Shown in pieces: positions 1 through 13,700 of a stretch of DNA of 64,000 bases; position 1 is the stretch's first letter; each line of letters opens with the position of its first letter. The notes beneath the pieces are model-generated. The model was given only the letters and a program-made list of their open reading frames with translations. It was not told where the DNA came from and ran no database searches. Position numbers and translations under genes: made by a program. The stretch comes from Dromaius novaehollandiae (lineage: Eukaryota > Chordata > Aves > Casuariiformes > Dromaiidae), in assembly GCF_036370855.1 (NCBI RefSeq), contig NC_088132.1:61852841-61916840 (forward strand), given 5' to 3'.

Positions 1-1140
1 TACAAACTTGTTAAAAATCTCCATTATCACAAGCTATATAAAATGTCATCAGGGAATTCCCACTATTCAAAGGACAACATCTAAGAAGACAAAACCGAAA
101 TACCTGAAGGACGGCATTATAACCTCAGATGTCTTCCCTGCCTTCTCTGCCAGGTTCATGCCTGAAAGCTTATTTGTTTTTCAGACTTCCTCTGGTTAGA
201 ACCTCTGGGTATCTTCAGTGTCGGACCAAGGGAACCCGTGATGACAGCCTTCATCTTGACAAAAGCCAGTGTGGTACAGCTAACCCAGGCCAGGCTGTGG
301 AGATCCCTTGCAAGCGGAGGGAGAGCTCTTGCCCTTCTGTTAGAATTTCCACCTAGTTCTTGCACCACTGGTTTTCCTCAGGCAAAATGCCCTGATGGTG
401 TGATGCTTCCCATTGCTTGTCATTTCTGCAGAGCATTTGCTACCGGATGAATTAACTCTGCCCACTCACCCTCCCTCTGGATGAATTTCTACACAGTCTG
501 ATGCAGCACATGATGATCTTATTTTGCTATATACATAAGATTTTGAACATCCAGGAGGCAGAACACCTTCAGCAGCCTCATCTTCTGCTGTAAAAGTACC
601 CAGAAATGACAAGGTTCATTATGCTTCTCACCCTCAGGCTGCAATGTCAAAGCTTGAAGCAAAGGTATCCCTTCCTACTCCAGTAAGAAGGCAAGTCTTC
701 TGGTGTCTTCTGATGTGATGGAGAGCTCACAAATGGACAGCAGATTGACAGAAAGAGTTTGTCTGTGTGGTCTGTTCCCTATGCATAAGGCTGCAATCGC
801 AATCCAACTGCAATGCAATTCTGTTACAAAAGCTCTTTAACACAGTGTCTTGAATAAGGAGGCTGTCATGTCCCTGCTCTAACATCTCACTGTGCTGCTA
901 GGACAACACACTTAGCTGGCTAGGCTCAGAGTGGTGCCTCTTGCTTCTCTAGAGGCACCCTGTTCTGGCCTACACTCTTCCCTGCTCAGAAGATCTAGAG
1001 ACAGACCCACCGAAACTCTGGCCTGTTCATCAGCTGATTTTGAAAGAGCCTGAAGGTCACCCTGTTATCCTTGAGGTTAGAGGCCTGGGAATTTGTCACC
1101 TCCTCTCCTACATTAAAGAATGTGAGATACTTAAGTACTA
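1..1140. other. unique AT-rich sequence, no gene seen
   Basis: No convincing coding region, RNA gene or named repeat is visible here. The several overlapping frames of 60-75 codons between about 130 and 450 are mutually contradictory and show no domain. The base composition is slightly richer in G+C than most of the window. Confidence 0.5.
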
Positions 1141-1144
1141 CAGT

Positions 1145-1171
1145 GGGGGTGGGAGGGGGGGAGGAGGAGGA
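1145..1171 (+). repeat. G-run cluster, putative G-quadruplex
   Basis: Runs of 5, 3 and 7 G separated by single T or A are followed by three GGA units. With the 7-G run able to supply two tetrad columns, the segment satisfies the usual four-run G-quadruplex pattern with one-base loops on the plus strand. It sits alone in AT-rich DNA with no nearby recognisable promoter. Folding is inferred from pattern only. Confidence 0.7.
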
Positions 1172-1685
1172 GTAAGACTGATGTAATGAAGGTGTATGTT
1201 TTTTAACTAAATTTACATGAGTTGAGGTGCATAATGGAACAAGAACTCATATTCGTGAGATTCAAGAGGTACCAGTCTCAGAAGAACTGACTTCCTATCA
1301 TCTGTCAGATTAAAAAAGATGTAATTTTTACAGTGCATTGTGTTTGCTTTCCTGATGGTGCCTCAGACAAACAATTTTTCAGTGAACATCACGTAAAGTC
1401 CTTAATGTATTTTCCAATAAATGTTTGAAACAAGACTGAACTACTTAATTAGCAAGAATGGTCTATTACAGACATCAGGCCAGAAACTTTACCAGGTTTG
1501 TATAATTTGATTGCTCCATCCCAAAAAGTTATTCAAAAATTAAGATAGTACATTTCAATTTTCTTTGGAATTAGTAACAAGATCTGGCTTACTCATATGA
1601 TTCCAGTGAGTCTCTTGCATTTCTGCAAGAACAGAGATTTATTGAACTTGTTGAAAGTATGTACACTTACAGCAAACTTATGAAG

Positions 1686-1790
1686 ACTGATTCTGCACTA
1701 ACTGAAACTGGTATAAATCAGGAGCAACTCTGCTGAAATCAATGGGCTTAAAGTAATTGTAGACCAGTATAAGCAGCTCCTGCCTGTCAG
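1686..1790 (+). repeat. ancient amniote interspersed repeat (family not named)
   Basis: The segment has the layout GATTCTGCAC ... ACTGGTATAAATCAGGAG ... CTGAAATCAATGGG ... CCAGTATAAG. This word order recurs widely in bird and turtle genomes as an old dispersed repeat built around a TGAARTCAATGG core and flanking ACTGGTATAA words. Shorter relatives occur in this window near 18.8 kb and, reversed, near 7.7 and 55.1 kb. I recognise the pattern but cannot assign a Repbase name from memory. Confidence 0.55.
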
Positions 1791-3190
1791 CTTTCATATA
1801 GCATTTCCACATGAGTGACTACACGAATGGCCCTATGAAAACCCAGTGAAGTTATTAAAATTGCTTAGAGCTACAGCAGCTCTACTGCACAAATAATGCA
1901 GAACTGGAGCTATGTTATGTCTTTGCCATTTATATTAGTTCAACCATGCAGTATCAGAGGGAGCTTTCTGTTTTGCAGGGATTATAAAAGACATTTTTTT
2001 CTTGTGCAAATAAGGAGACCCTATATTTATCACATAAACATATTTCAGTGAAAGATTTAATTAATTCTAGGTTAGTGTATAGTAAATTGTGTTGTACCCT
2101 ACTTATTCCCTTATTTCAATTTCTACACCAAGAAGCGTAAACAACAGCATCTGACACCGGAAAAGACTTTGTCAGTGCATTACTACTTCAAAGGAAACTA
2201 TAGATAGTAGATAAAGATATAAACATAAATTTACTTTCTCTGGAGTTCATTTTAGTCTAATTGCTGCAGTTCATCCTGACAACATACAATTCTCTCAGCA
2301 CTTGACCACCTCTTGTAAATGTCAATGTGGCAGCATTCATTTATGTGTTACAATGAGGTGTTAAGTGGATATAACGAAGATGCTGTAATGTGTCAAAATT
2401 GTATGAGTCTTGAACAAGTTAATAAAGTAGTCAAATTTCTACAGAAATTGTAGAAACCCTTGTTAAAATATGTTTGGGGCAAATCCAGCTGTGAATCCTG
2501 AGAGGCCTGATCATTCGAGATTAAAGCGGCCTTGGAATAGTTTCCAATAACATTTCTGCAAGTGATGCCCCTAAGACAGATGAAGTGTATGATTTTTATA
2601 AAATCACAAAGATACCAACATTTCAAAGATATTTTCATTTCATAGAGTTCAATCACAGATTTTTTTTTTCTGTTTTTATGAGTATCTTCTGAATCCAAGT
2701 TCTTCCTGAACAACTGAATCAGACAGCAAAGGGCCATGCCCCAGATCAAAGGAGATTATATCATGGCTCCAAACTTCTTATAGCCTTCACCTATCTACCT
2801 TCTAGCATCAACTCTTTCCTGCTTAGGTTCAGTTTTAAACAGCTCTTCTTCTCTTGTGATCTGATCCTCTCTGTAAAAACAACACAGGGCCAACAAAGTT
2901 ATGATTGTGGAGGATGAGAACTGTCACCTACATATTGCTGGCAGCTGATCAGCTGATTTAATCATGGCATATAGATGCTTTGTAGAAGTGAAGAGTTAAT
3001 TTTTTTGGAACTATACAGTGAAGGTTTTGGTGGAGACAGTGCAGATCTACATATTTGCTTAGTACATAATTCCAGGTGAGTCACAATTTTAACACATTTC
3101 CCTTGCCTCCCTGCCAGCTTTCGAGGGAGAGAGCTTACTTATAAAGGTTAAAGGGATAGAGTTTTCTAGACAGCTAGACAACTATAAACC
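1791..3190. other. unique AT-rich sequence, no gene seen
   Basis: Nothing codes convincingly here. One minus-strand frame of 118 codons (2393-2749) has no recognisable domain, and its composition and length are what AT-rich noncoding DNA yields by chance in a window this size. Confidence 0.45.
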
Positions 3191-3194
3191 AGAA

Positions 3195-3335
3195 CATTTG
3201 AGGTCTAGCCCTTTCTGGTAATCTTAAGCAAATCTCTTTTAACCCACTTTATCTTAATTTCCCCCTCCATAAAAAAACAAAAATGCTCTCCTCCTTTATA
3301 AAGCCCTTTAATGTGTGTGAATAGTGGTTCAATAT
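3195..3335 (+). repeat. MIR/CORE-SINE relic
   Basis: The sequence follows the classical MIR core in order. A degenerate 'gttcaaatccc/ctct' part (AGGTCTAGCCCTTTCTGG) comes first, then 'gtaatcttaagcaaatct' matching the 'gatcttgggcaagtcac' block. Next is 'ttatcttaatttcccc' matching 'gcctcagtttccccatctg', and last is 'cctcctttataaagccctt', matching the MIR tail around 'taaagcgcttt'. It is highly diverged, with no target duplication visible. MIR elements are known as old relics in sauropsids. A RepeatMasker run with an amniote library would settle it. Confidence 0.65.
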
Positions 3336-3447
3336 GCTGTAACTGGGGATAAGAGGAAGAGACTAGATGTCTGCCAACATCAGTGGGGTCATTACATCGG
3401 ATTCCATCACTGTCTGATCTGAATATAGACTATGCCGTTACTCATTT

Positions 3448-3483
3448 TGTGTGTTTTTTTTTTTTTTTTTTTTTAAACACACA
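3448..3483. repeat. poly-T tract flanked by perfect 9-bp inverted repeat
   Basis: A run of 21 T (3454-3474) is embedded between TGTGTGTTT (3448-3456) and its exact complement AAACACACA (3475-3483). One strand could therefore fold as a 9-bp stem with an 18-T loop. The T tract may be a decayed retroposon tail in reverse, but no retroposed sequence is recognisable beside it. Confidence 0.75.
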
Positions 3484-3489
3484 TAAAAC

Positions 3490-6400
3490 AAGCTATTGAT
3501 GTTCTGCCTGGTCTCTGGTCCACTCCTCTTTTAGTTTACCACTGGTGTTTCTCTCCTTCCCTTGCCTTCAAATTCTAGAATAAAATATGCAACAGTATCA
3601 TGTATCAGTTCTTGCCTTTTGGAGCCTATCAAGTTCCCCCTTTACTAGCTATTTCCTGGGTTTTATTTACACATAGTTAAAAATAAATACTTGTAAAAAT
3701 GAAAAATTTTGGAAGCATGACCAATGAAAGAACTATTTCAATTGAACAACCCCAAGGAGCGCTGACAAGCACAATTAATGCATTATAATGACAATTGTCA
3801 CTTATTCTTGACTGTGATTGACTGATCTCAGAAAGAATAAAAGTTCTGATTCTGATAGGACAGCTTCCATTTACCTTCTCACCTTCAGACTGAGCTTGAA
3901 GTGTTGATCAGCAGGTTTCAGAAAATAATCATGAATGTTTAATATCAGCTGAGAGGGCTTCTGAGAATTAAAGATGATGTTTAATCCTTGTGGCAACATG
4001 ATTGTCACACAGACTTAACCAACTTCAGATACTGCAATACAAATAATAAACCAGATGTATGGCTTGGTATGTTAAGCAGAACTCGTTTCATTTTTCTTTT
4101 AATATTGAAAAATTCTGGCTTTTCCGTTTGCACTGAGAAATTAAACTATGAGATGATGACCCCAGTCCCAAGAAAACTGTCCTCTCATATAAAAAATCTG
4201 GTGAGATAACCAGTGCCAATTAAAACTTAAGTGATAATTCAGTCAAATCAAGCATACCGTAAGCATATTAGATAGTAGTCCTACACAGCACTGGTTATGT
4301 GAACATTCAGTGGGCAGTTCTGACTGCAGGGCTAAGGAGCAGGCTGCCTGTTGGGCAAGAAAAGGCAATTGCAATCAGTGGAAAGCATACTGGGAGCCAT
4401 CCTTGCAGCAGGCTGTGCTCCTCGCTCTAGCACCCTCTCTCCCTATTTGGACTGCAGCCCCTTTAGGAAGTGGACGAGGGGAGCAGGACCAGGTAGGAGA
4501 GATTCGAAGTGGGATACTGTTAGCCCTGATTGCTGCCTCTTCTCAGCTTGAGCCTGAAGAATAAAGGTTATCTGGAAGAAAGAAAGTGCTGCTCAGAGCA
4601 GGGTGGGAAGAGAAGTATTTAGGACATGATAAAAGTAGAGGAGGAGTAAGATGAGAAAGCCAGGTGAGGAATAAAAGGGATCCAAAATAGCCTTGACACA
4701 AAACAGCTTTGGAACTACTGCCTCAGGGCATCTCGGAGACCCCTATCATGATAACAAGGCCTGTTTAAGCTGTGTTCTCTATAGTTTCTCAGGATCTACA
4801 TTTAAGCAATCTGTATTTTTCCCTGCAAGAAGAAAAGGAATTTTTTCATGTGCAAAATGTGTCTTTTGTAACAGAGAAGCTCTTTGGTAAAACATACAAT
4901 TTGTATTCTTTGTGAGTCTGCTAGAATCATTCCCACCCCCGACACACCCAGGATTTCAAGCAAAACTTCCTGACAAGGAAGAAAGCCCTTCTGGCAACTG
5001 CATATGCTATTAAATAAGATTTCCCATCCAGTTTCTTGAAGGGCTACTTGGAGCAGGTGTCTAATTTATAAAGCATTAACTTAATTTACTTGCTGCTATT
5101 GATAAGCTTTAATCTCTGTCAATGCTTTTTAAACTTTCTGTGATTCTAATTCTAACATCAGAATGGATGGTAAGACCATAGTCAGCAATAATTTACCTTA
5201 CAGCTAAATAATGTAAATCCTTAGCTGGACTAATTTGCAAATAATCAATACTGGCATGCTTCCAACTTTCAGGGCGTTTCCTTTATTCATCCGCATAGTT
5301 GACTGTGTGGATCAATATAGGATACAAACACAACTATTCTGTGCCTGTGTTTTTACAGACTTTCATCTGGGCATACAGCTGACCATTAGCACTGGGACAG
5401 GTTTTGAATGTTGCACTACACCTCTGTTGTATTTTTTTTTTCAATTGGATTCAGAGCTGGGGTTGTAGAGCTTCTACTGTGTAAGTTCGTAACTTAGTAC
5501 AGACTTTCTTCAGCCTGCTTATAGGACTCGGCTCAATCTTCATTCCTCTTATCAAAGGGGAGGAGATTGCCTCTTGCCTCAGAAACACAGAAAACATCAG
5601 CTTAAAGCTAAGTATTCTTATTTTGGGTTAGTGCATTGAACACTACCCACAAGTTGAGAAAAATGATAAATTATATCCTGGGATGGCATTATGTTTGGCT
5701 CTGTGTGAAGCCTGTAGAAGTCAAAAGCTTGTCACACAGGTCAGATCTCTGGAGTAATGTCTGGGATATGTCTCAATCTAGCTGTTAGACCCAAATGAGG
5801 CTGGTGTTACCACAGCATTTCAATCTTTTGTAGCTTCCAATCTTGTAATTAGAAGCCTGATCTTGCCCTGTCGAATAACCGTTACTTTTTTTCACACACA
5901 GGCTTGAGGCAGAGCACTGAAGAAGAGTCCAGGTGAAGTTGACAGACTTGGGATACTTGCTTGCATCAAGGCAGTCTTTGTCTGAGTAGAGTCACATGTG
6001 CTGACCCTCCCGTCTTTACTATTGACCCACCATTTCAGGACATCTGTGTGTCCCTGTGTACAATGCAGAGTTCAGATAGCAGCATCTGTGCTTTGGATTT
6101 CACTGTAGGGTCCATGCCTGAAAACCCAGCTCCTCTACTGGCTCCAGCTTTGTATGTAATCCACTAGTTTACAGCATTTTAAATCCATTCCATCCCAGCT
6201 TTTGAAGAACATAAATGATGAGACCTTTCTATAAAGTATTGCTGTCGATAATTTAATTTCACAAGTTTGACACTGATTCCTGTGAATGAAATAAGCTAAT
6301 CACACTTAGAATTTGTTCACCCTTTCAGTATGAGAGCTTTCAGGCAGTCACGTCAATGTCATGAGCAGCTCAGGAAATTCATCCTCCTTAGTTCAGGTAG

Positions 6401-7690
6401 GAGGTTGAGTGCTGATTTGTTCATTCTGGGGACCAGAAATGTGATAGTAAGGACAACCTTATCAGACAAATATATAATAAGATTTAAAGGCTTTAAATCA
6501 CAAAATGTACGTTCAAGTAAGGAATAGGATCTTGATATTTGAGGGATAGTTAAAAATCAGAAAAAATTATCAAAGCTATGCTGGATAGTCCGTCTTTGAA
6601 AATCTCTGCACTTAAGGCAGGCTATCTCTATGCTTTAGCTTAACCACTATTGTTGGACAAGAAGCAGGAGGGGAAATTAGGGATATCCTGGGATATCCTA
6701 CATTAAACTGCACAGTTGACCCTTCCCAGCCTAATAACCTTTAGTTTATACTTATCTCACTAAATGCAATAGAGTGCTATGTTTTAAGTTTTGTCATTGT
6801 TGTTGCAAGTCAAAATATTACTGGTACATGTTTGGCATATTCAACTTTTTTGAAGAATTTAGACACACAAATCTTGTTTACACTTACTATAAAGCAGACA
6901 ATTACTTTAAGTCACTATCTTAAAATTGAAAACACCTGAGATACTTTTCCAAATTCTTTTCCATTATGGGGTTATTTCTGATAGCAACTGGTCCTCAACT
7001 AAATGTATTTTTCAGTGTCAGCACTCAGCTGTAGATATATCTATTTCAATGGCAAATCAACGATAATATCTATGCCTTATTCACAGTACTCTAAATTCAT
7101 GAGTGAAGAAAGAGAATGACCTGGGAAGCATTTCTAAATTGAGTTAACTATTTCTTGTTCTTTCATATTAATTGGGAGGCTGTTTTAATAATGTAATCAA
7201 GTCAAAGGGCAGGTGAAATTACTAAATGTGAAGAGACCTGTTCAGATGTCTGAGAAAATAAAGTAGCAGTTATCACGTACCGGCTTTAACATTCCTGAAT
7301 CTCATTTCAGACAGCAGATTATCTTCAACTGTGTATTACTTGCTCAATGGCATAGAATTCTTCTGGTCTGGATTCTGTAGGAAGTTTATCTTTCATCTGT
7401 AAAATAAAACGTATTTATTGGAATTTAATCTTCAGGAAAACACCTATCCTCTTTCCTTTTGCGAATCACCTCTGTTTGGCATTCTTCAGATGTAGCAATT
7501 CATGAGACTCCCATTTGTTACATCTTATACTGCTCTAGGTGGGACTTTCAAAAGCCCTCACTAATGTTTTGCTCATGGACCAGTCCATTAGCTTCAAATA
7601 GAAGGTGTTAATGTGAGGGATTTCTGCTATCCCACTCTTTGGCCCTATTCCTGGAAGCAGTTACCAAATGTTTAAGATTACAGACTTGCA
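3490..7690. other. unique AT-rich sequence, no gene seen
   Basis: No named repeat or exon is supported. The short frames near 4310-4564 lie in a locally G+C-richer patch. Frames on both registers are open there, which points to composition rather than coding. No splice-bounded segment with a persuasive peptide was found. Confidence 0.45.
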
Positions 7691-7694
7691 CAGA

Positions 7695-7725
7695 GCCACT
7701 GATTTCAGTGGGAAAATTTAACTGC
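7695..7725 (-). repeat. fragment of the ancient TGAARTCAATGG repeat
   Basis: CCACTGATTTCAGTGGGAA is the reverse-strand form of the core seen at about 1.73 kb. Only some 30 bp is recognisable, so this could be chance. The call rests on the resemblance to the longer copy. Confidence 0.3.
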
Positions 7726-7729
7726 TGTT

Positions 7730-10700
7730 CTCCTGTGCTAGTTACCCTCAATTAAAGAATAAGGACTTGGGTATTTTTGTGTAAAATTTAGACCTTCACA
7801 ATTTTGCCTAACCCTTGGAAATATGTACATCCCTTTGGCACCCCTTTTTTTAACTTTACAAGAAAATGGCTGAAATGTCTGCCACTATGCACCTACCTAG
7901 TGACTTAAGATTTGGTAGGCCAGACCTACTCAGTATTTATCTCACGTCTAATATCAACTCTCCCAGCTAATGCCAGCAAGGCATTTCCTTGTCTGTTCAC
8001 TCCTGGGCACTCAGCTGAATAGGCATGCTCCGACAAACTAGAGGAAACACCAACCTCTCTCCCTCCTGTCCCACTGTATTCAATAGCCTATGGCTTGAGC
8101 AATCACCTGGCAGGGGGGTGATTACCATTCAAACCTTCCCTTTGCCAAAAAGGAGCAAGGGTTTGGTGACACGTTTCTTATGTCTTAGAGCAGTTCCCTA
8201 CGCCTGGGTTACAGCTTGATTCGGAAGGGTCTTATCTTCTCCTAATGAATCTATTCCATTCTGCACAAATAAAAATCCATGGAAAACTGCATCCTAAGAG
8301 AGAGTTTTCACATTCTTTCACCTTTTATTCTGCCCCAAAGACCAGTTATTTTTACCTAGTAGAAGAGCTTCACCCTCTACCAGAAAAGAAATGGAAATGA
8401 AAAGCATTATGATTATGTCTAGTCTGAAAGTCATTCACAAAGATGTCTATACAACAAAAGGGTTTGAAAGCTGTATTTTTCATCCCGTTCCTCCATGGGG
8501 TCTCATTTTTAAGTCTCAGGCAAAGGAAGTTGCTCTCCCTGCCTCAGTGTGTTGCCTGTGGAGAGTGCTGGTGGTCCAAGGAGGGGGTAGCAGGGATGGG
8601 CTGTGACTAAATACTAGCTCCACACAGGGTTTATATTCAGAGCTGCTGTAATTACTCTTTCACTCCCCCGTCACTGACAACACCCAGGCAAACGTTAACA
8701 TTGTTTATAAAAGGCACAGAATTTCCGATTTGACACCTGGGAGAAGATCAGCTATAAACTAGTAAAAGCTCAATATCTTTTCCTGAATTGTGCTTTTTAT
8801 GTCTATGATGAACCATTTCCTGTCTCAGTTTTCTGGCAAGGGGTACCACAGACATCAAGTTAGTTTTCCAGATTACCCATCTGTAATTCCCTTATGTAAT
8901 AAAAATGACTGAACAAAATGTCACTTGACTCAGTATGTGTTAAGAATACCAATCATAAAAGGATATATTTACTGTATCAGAATGCCTTCAGTTGTTCACC
9001 TGAAATTGTCACTGTTATAACAATGCAGTTGTAATACCAGGAAAATGATCAGATTTCAAGTGGGTAAGTGTACAGAAGGAGTCTGGGAGCAGGAAGTTTG
9101 GCTAAAAATCAACTTTTCCTTTGGTCCCTTTGTCTCTGTATAGGTCATTATCTTTTAAATTTTTCCCTCAAAACTCAGAGAATGTAGTAGCTAGTATTAT
9201 TAGCTGAAAGGAAATCAAAGTATACTTTTCCTGCAAAGTGCTTGCAAATCCTTAGGTATTATTTTTACAGAATTTTGGTCAGACTTAAAAATCCTCTTGA
9301 AACTTGAGTTATAGATTAGAGAAGCACTAGGCTACTGAGAGGAATAATAAACATTTGCTCCTTTGCTCATGTGAATTTTTCCTAAGACTTCCAGAGGATC
9401 TCTTCTGTGTCTTTAATCAATGTTGAAGTAGCAGAAATTTAATCATTAAGGACCAGTTTTGAAGGAATTTCACCAGCAAGTCCACATAAGCTATGTGCAA
9501 TCAGGATAAAAAATAAAGCTTTTCATCATCTTTAGGAGCTCTAAGGCCTAGACCTCTTGTAGGCTCATTTTCTGCTTTGCAGTGGTGATAGGTGATATTA
9601 TGGAATTGAATATATTCATTTTTAGAATAGGAAAAAGGACTCAGACACATTATGCATTTTCTTTCTTTTTTGGATAAATGGCTGTTTTTCATTGTCTGGA
9701 ACTGTACAACAGAATTCAAGCTTTTCAGGCTAAACACTGACAAGTTTTGACTTCATTACCACCAAAAAGCATGATTCCTAAGTTAATTTGTTTTCATTGG
9801 CTTCATTCTCCTTTTGTATAAACCAAAACTGTGTTAAATTCCTTCCTTCCTTCCACCCAAACCATTATCATGGTTTTTGTGTGTTAACCTCATTATCTTC
9901 ATTTTCATTTTAATGTAATCTTTGTTTTAACAAAAATGCAAATCAGTCTTTAACCTTTTATTCTTTATTTTCTTTAACACTAGCATTTCTATTAGGCTAA
10001 AGAGCAAATGCCAAGCTGTTCCTTTCATCTGTGGCCCAGCATTTGACATTTTTGCACTAGAGGAAGACACATATTGTACCATGATAGTCTAATCTAGCCA
10101 TACTGGGGTATAAATGTATCATACAAGAGGATCCTGAAACGTTTTGAATTCATCTTTTGTATCCTTCACGGTAACGGACACCTTTTCTATGCTGCATACT
10201 GTCTGTCAACTGCTAGCTCTCATTAAGCCCCTGTTTTGAAATGACATTAATTTTCTACTGTGAAATCTTGAAAAGACTTTTCAAAGATATTTCAAAATAT
10301 TAGCTTTTAAAGCAATTATGATGCATGCTCTTCTCCCTTCCAGTACAGAAATGTAATGAAAGCCACTCATGTCAGGAAAGACTGGTCTCCCTGTGTGCGA
10401 TTTCCATGACATGGAAGAGGAAAATCAATTGCAGCAGTGCACTAATATCTCTGATCCAAAATAATTATTATAGCTGCATATGAAAATTACATCCTTGACA
10501 AAGCTGCTGAGAAGCTGGGAAAATCCCACAGTCTTATTGCCATACAGCAATGTATGTGGTACTGTTGGCAGCTTTATGCTATACCTTAAATTGTGATTTC
10601 CAATTTCCATGTAAATTTGAGCAAAACGTTTCGTACAATGGCATAATTTCCCTTACAAAGTACAACAGTATAGGTATAGCTGGTGTCATAAACTATTTTT

Positions 10701-13700
10701 CCAGTACTTACCTCTTATCTGAAAGGCATGGGATATCACCCTAAGGAAGGTTTCTTTAGCCCTTAAACTGACCACATAACTTTGTCAAAAGCATGCGTCA
10801 TCTCCCAGATTTTGCAGACCTGTGGGAACTTAAAATCTTCAGTCATTTGTTCCTCCCTGTGTCTAAATTCATCTTTTTAACTGCTACCAATCTTAAAAGC
10901 AAAACAAGATTGTTTCTAGTGGAATAAAAAGTTAATTTCTTGATTACAATGCTGGAAACAGAATTAAAGGAGAAGAAAAGTTAAACACAAGTAAACTAAA
11001 ACTTAAAATACACTTGACATCGATCTCTTTAGGGCTAGCACTCATATAAAGCTTCTATAAGGCCCCTTGTGACTGAAGAAAAGAAACAATTTCCACCTAC
11101 TGCATTTCAGGGAACAGCCCTGTTCTGGTTCCACTAAACGATTTACACAGGTGTTTATCTTAGGCCATTGGGTGCCAAATGAAGTGTGTCTGGGGTAATA
11201 CATCTCATTTTAGAATATCTGCAGGTAATATTAAAAAATATTACCTTTCTCTGCAACTTTTGCTTCACTCTTATCATTAGACAATCATGGATACAACACC
11301 ATCTTTACAGCAAAAAGGAATCTTCCAGTCCATTCTTGAAGGTTTCCTTCTCTCCTCCACACTTACCAATTAAATAATTAAGGAAAACTGATTATATCAC
11401 AGGCATGGTTTGCTCTAGGTGAGAAAGCATATGAACCACTGTTTTAAGTTTCATTGAAGCCGGGTAATTTTTGATATGCAAAGGTTCTTTAGTATGTTGA
11501 TTTTCCATACTAGGTTTGCCTTCTGGCTTAGGATGCCAGATGAATTACAATTTCCTCCAATTCCTCCCTTCCCAAACATTCTGAATTCCAACTTACTGCA
11601 TCTATTTATGAATTACACATCAAGAAAAATATTAAAACATTTTTGGTAGACTCATGATTCATGGCATGTGAATGACTCTCTATAGAGTGTACACATGACA
11701 TGTTAGTAGGCTATACAAGTTTATGGCAAGACTTAAGAGAAAAGTGCAAGTCATCAAAAGAGGTTGTGTCTTCATGATGTAAAGAATACCAAGACATAGA
11801 ACTGAAAATCTGAAATGCTAGTAGGGTGTATGTCTGTGCTGGTAACAAAATCCCTATTTCAGTTTTTCATATTTTTTTATCCTAATTTTACCATGCAATT
11901 CTTATGGTCTAGATTTCATCCCCCTCAGTTTAGAGATCATATTCCATATTATCTTTGTTAAGTCTGGTGATTATGCCTCGCTAGTGGGTTATCTCAGGTC
12001 GTTAGCCTTAACGAAGTTGTTGAATTATTAAAGGGTATTGGAGAGGAGACAGTCTGACGATAAGAGTGAATGATCATATATTCAATCTACATAATAATAA
12101 TTACATTCTTGATCACTTTATTTAAATCAGGATGGATTTCTCTACTAGTGCCCTGAATTACCATTTTAAAAAACAATAATATTGCTAATGGAGCAGGAGG
12201 ATGCAATTTTCTTTTCTAATTAATAGTGTATGGAAATAAATCCTGATGAGAGAAGCACCAATAAAAGCATAAACGACCTGTGACAGAAGACTTACAAAGT
12301 CACTGAAGCAGAATAAAGTAAGACAGCATTAGGTTGCATATGCTTAATATTTAGTACAGGACCTGAATCAGTAAAAGTGAAAACTATTAACGTGTTAATA
12401 TGATTTAAATGGAAGTGATCTTCCAAATGGAAAAAACAAAATAGCAAGAAAAAAGTAATATCTGCAGTAAGAAGCCCTTTATTCTAATGCTGTACTCAGA
12501 TAATGATCACTAATTAGATGCTGCATGTTATCCCATACTCTTTGTACCTATCAAAGTATACCAAACTGGCATAATAAAAAGAAAGCAAGACTTTAGTTAA
12601 AGAGAGAAACACATTTATGTTTTTGCAGTACTTCTTATGTTATGTTGTGCTCCCCTTCTCACAGTGAAATTGTGTCTACTAAATTTTGAAGACTGCCTTA
12701 AGGTATAGGTTTTAATTAGGACTAGCCAGAAACAAGCATTTCATCTCATGCAAAATATCATGGCTTCATCATTTACCCTTATTCCGAATCAGAATAAGCT
12801 GGAAGAGCGGTCAACAAACAAAAATTTAAAAAGTTTAGATATAACAGGGTCTTGTACATGGTGAACATCTTAATCACTAGGTGTGGGTCTCTTCTAACTC
12901 TTTTCCAAATCCTTCCTCTCCCCTCTGAAAAAAAATCAAATAAAACATTCTGGACCTGAGTTTTGTTGAAGCAGATATGTTTCCATAAGGGGGCCTGGCT
13001 GCAGCAGCCCCAAATTTTCCAAAGAAAACAATGTTCTATAGAATACTCCTGGATTCTTCAAGTTCTCATTAAGGAACATATCACTTTTTCTGAATAAAAG
13101 TGGATCTTGTGTATCTGAGTCACAGTTACAGGAAAAGTCATATTTGATTCTGCAATTAGTTCCATTTCTCCTGATGTAGAGAAAAGTCTGGAAGGAGAGA
13201 TACTGTTCCATTAATGGTACTAACCCAGAGTTAAATGGTGAGATAATGCTATGTGGAAGATAAAGATTGAAGGTCAAAAGATGCAATCCAGCTCCATCTT
13301 GGACAGCTGAGATGATGTTGATTATTGTTACCATATTCAGCTCTGACTTGCAGAGTTCAGAATGATCTCATCCTCTTTCTTTTTCAGTGCTAAAAACCCT
13401 CTCCACCTCTGTGCTGCGTAGTGCCACAGCTCTCAATAACATCCACTGTCCACTCTGTGCTTGAAAAGACTCTTGTGAAACAGCTACCCACAAAGGATGG
13501 TCTTGCATTATTGCAGGGCAGGATCTAAGTAAATTGGATCATGTAACACTAGATTATTATGTCACTACTATTTAAACATCTAATATTACCTGCTACCAGA
13601 ATCATAGAAAACATGCTAGCCTTGCTGCAAAATTAGAAAGATTAGATTTTTCAGATGCAGTTGAGAAAAAGAGAGACCTTTTCTTCTGAAGAGGTGCCAG

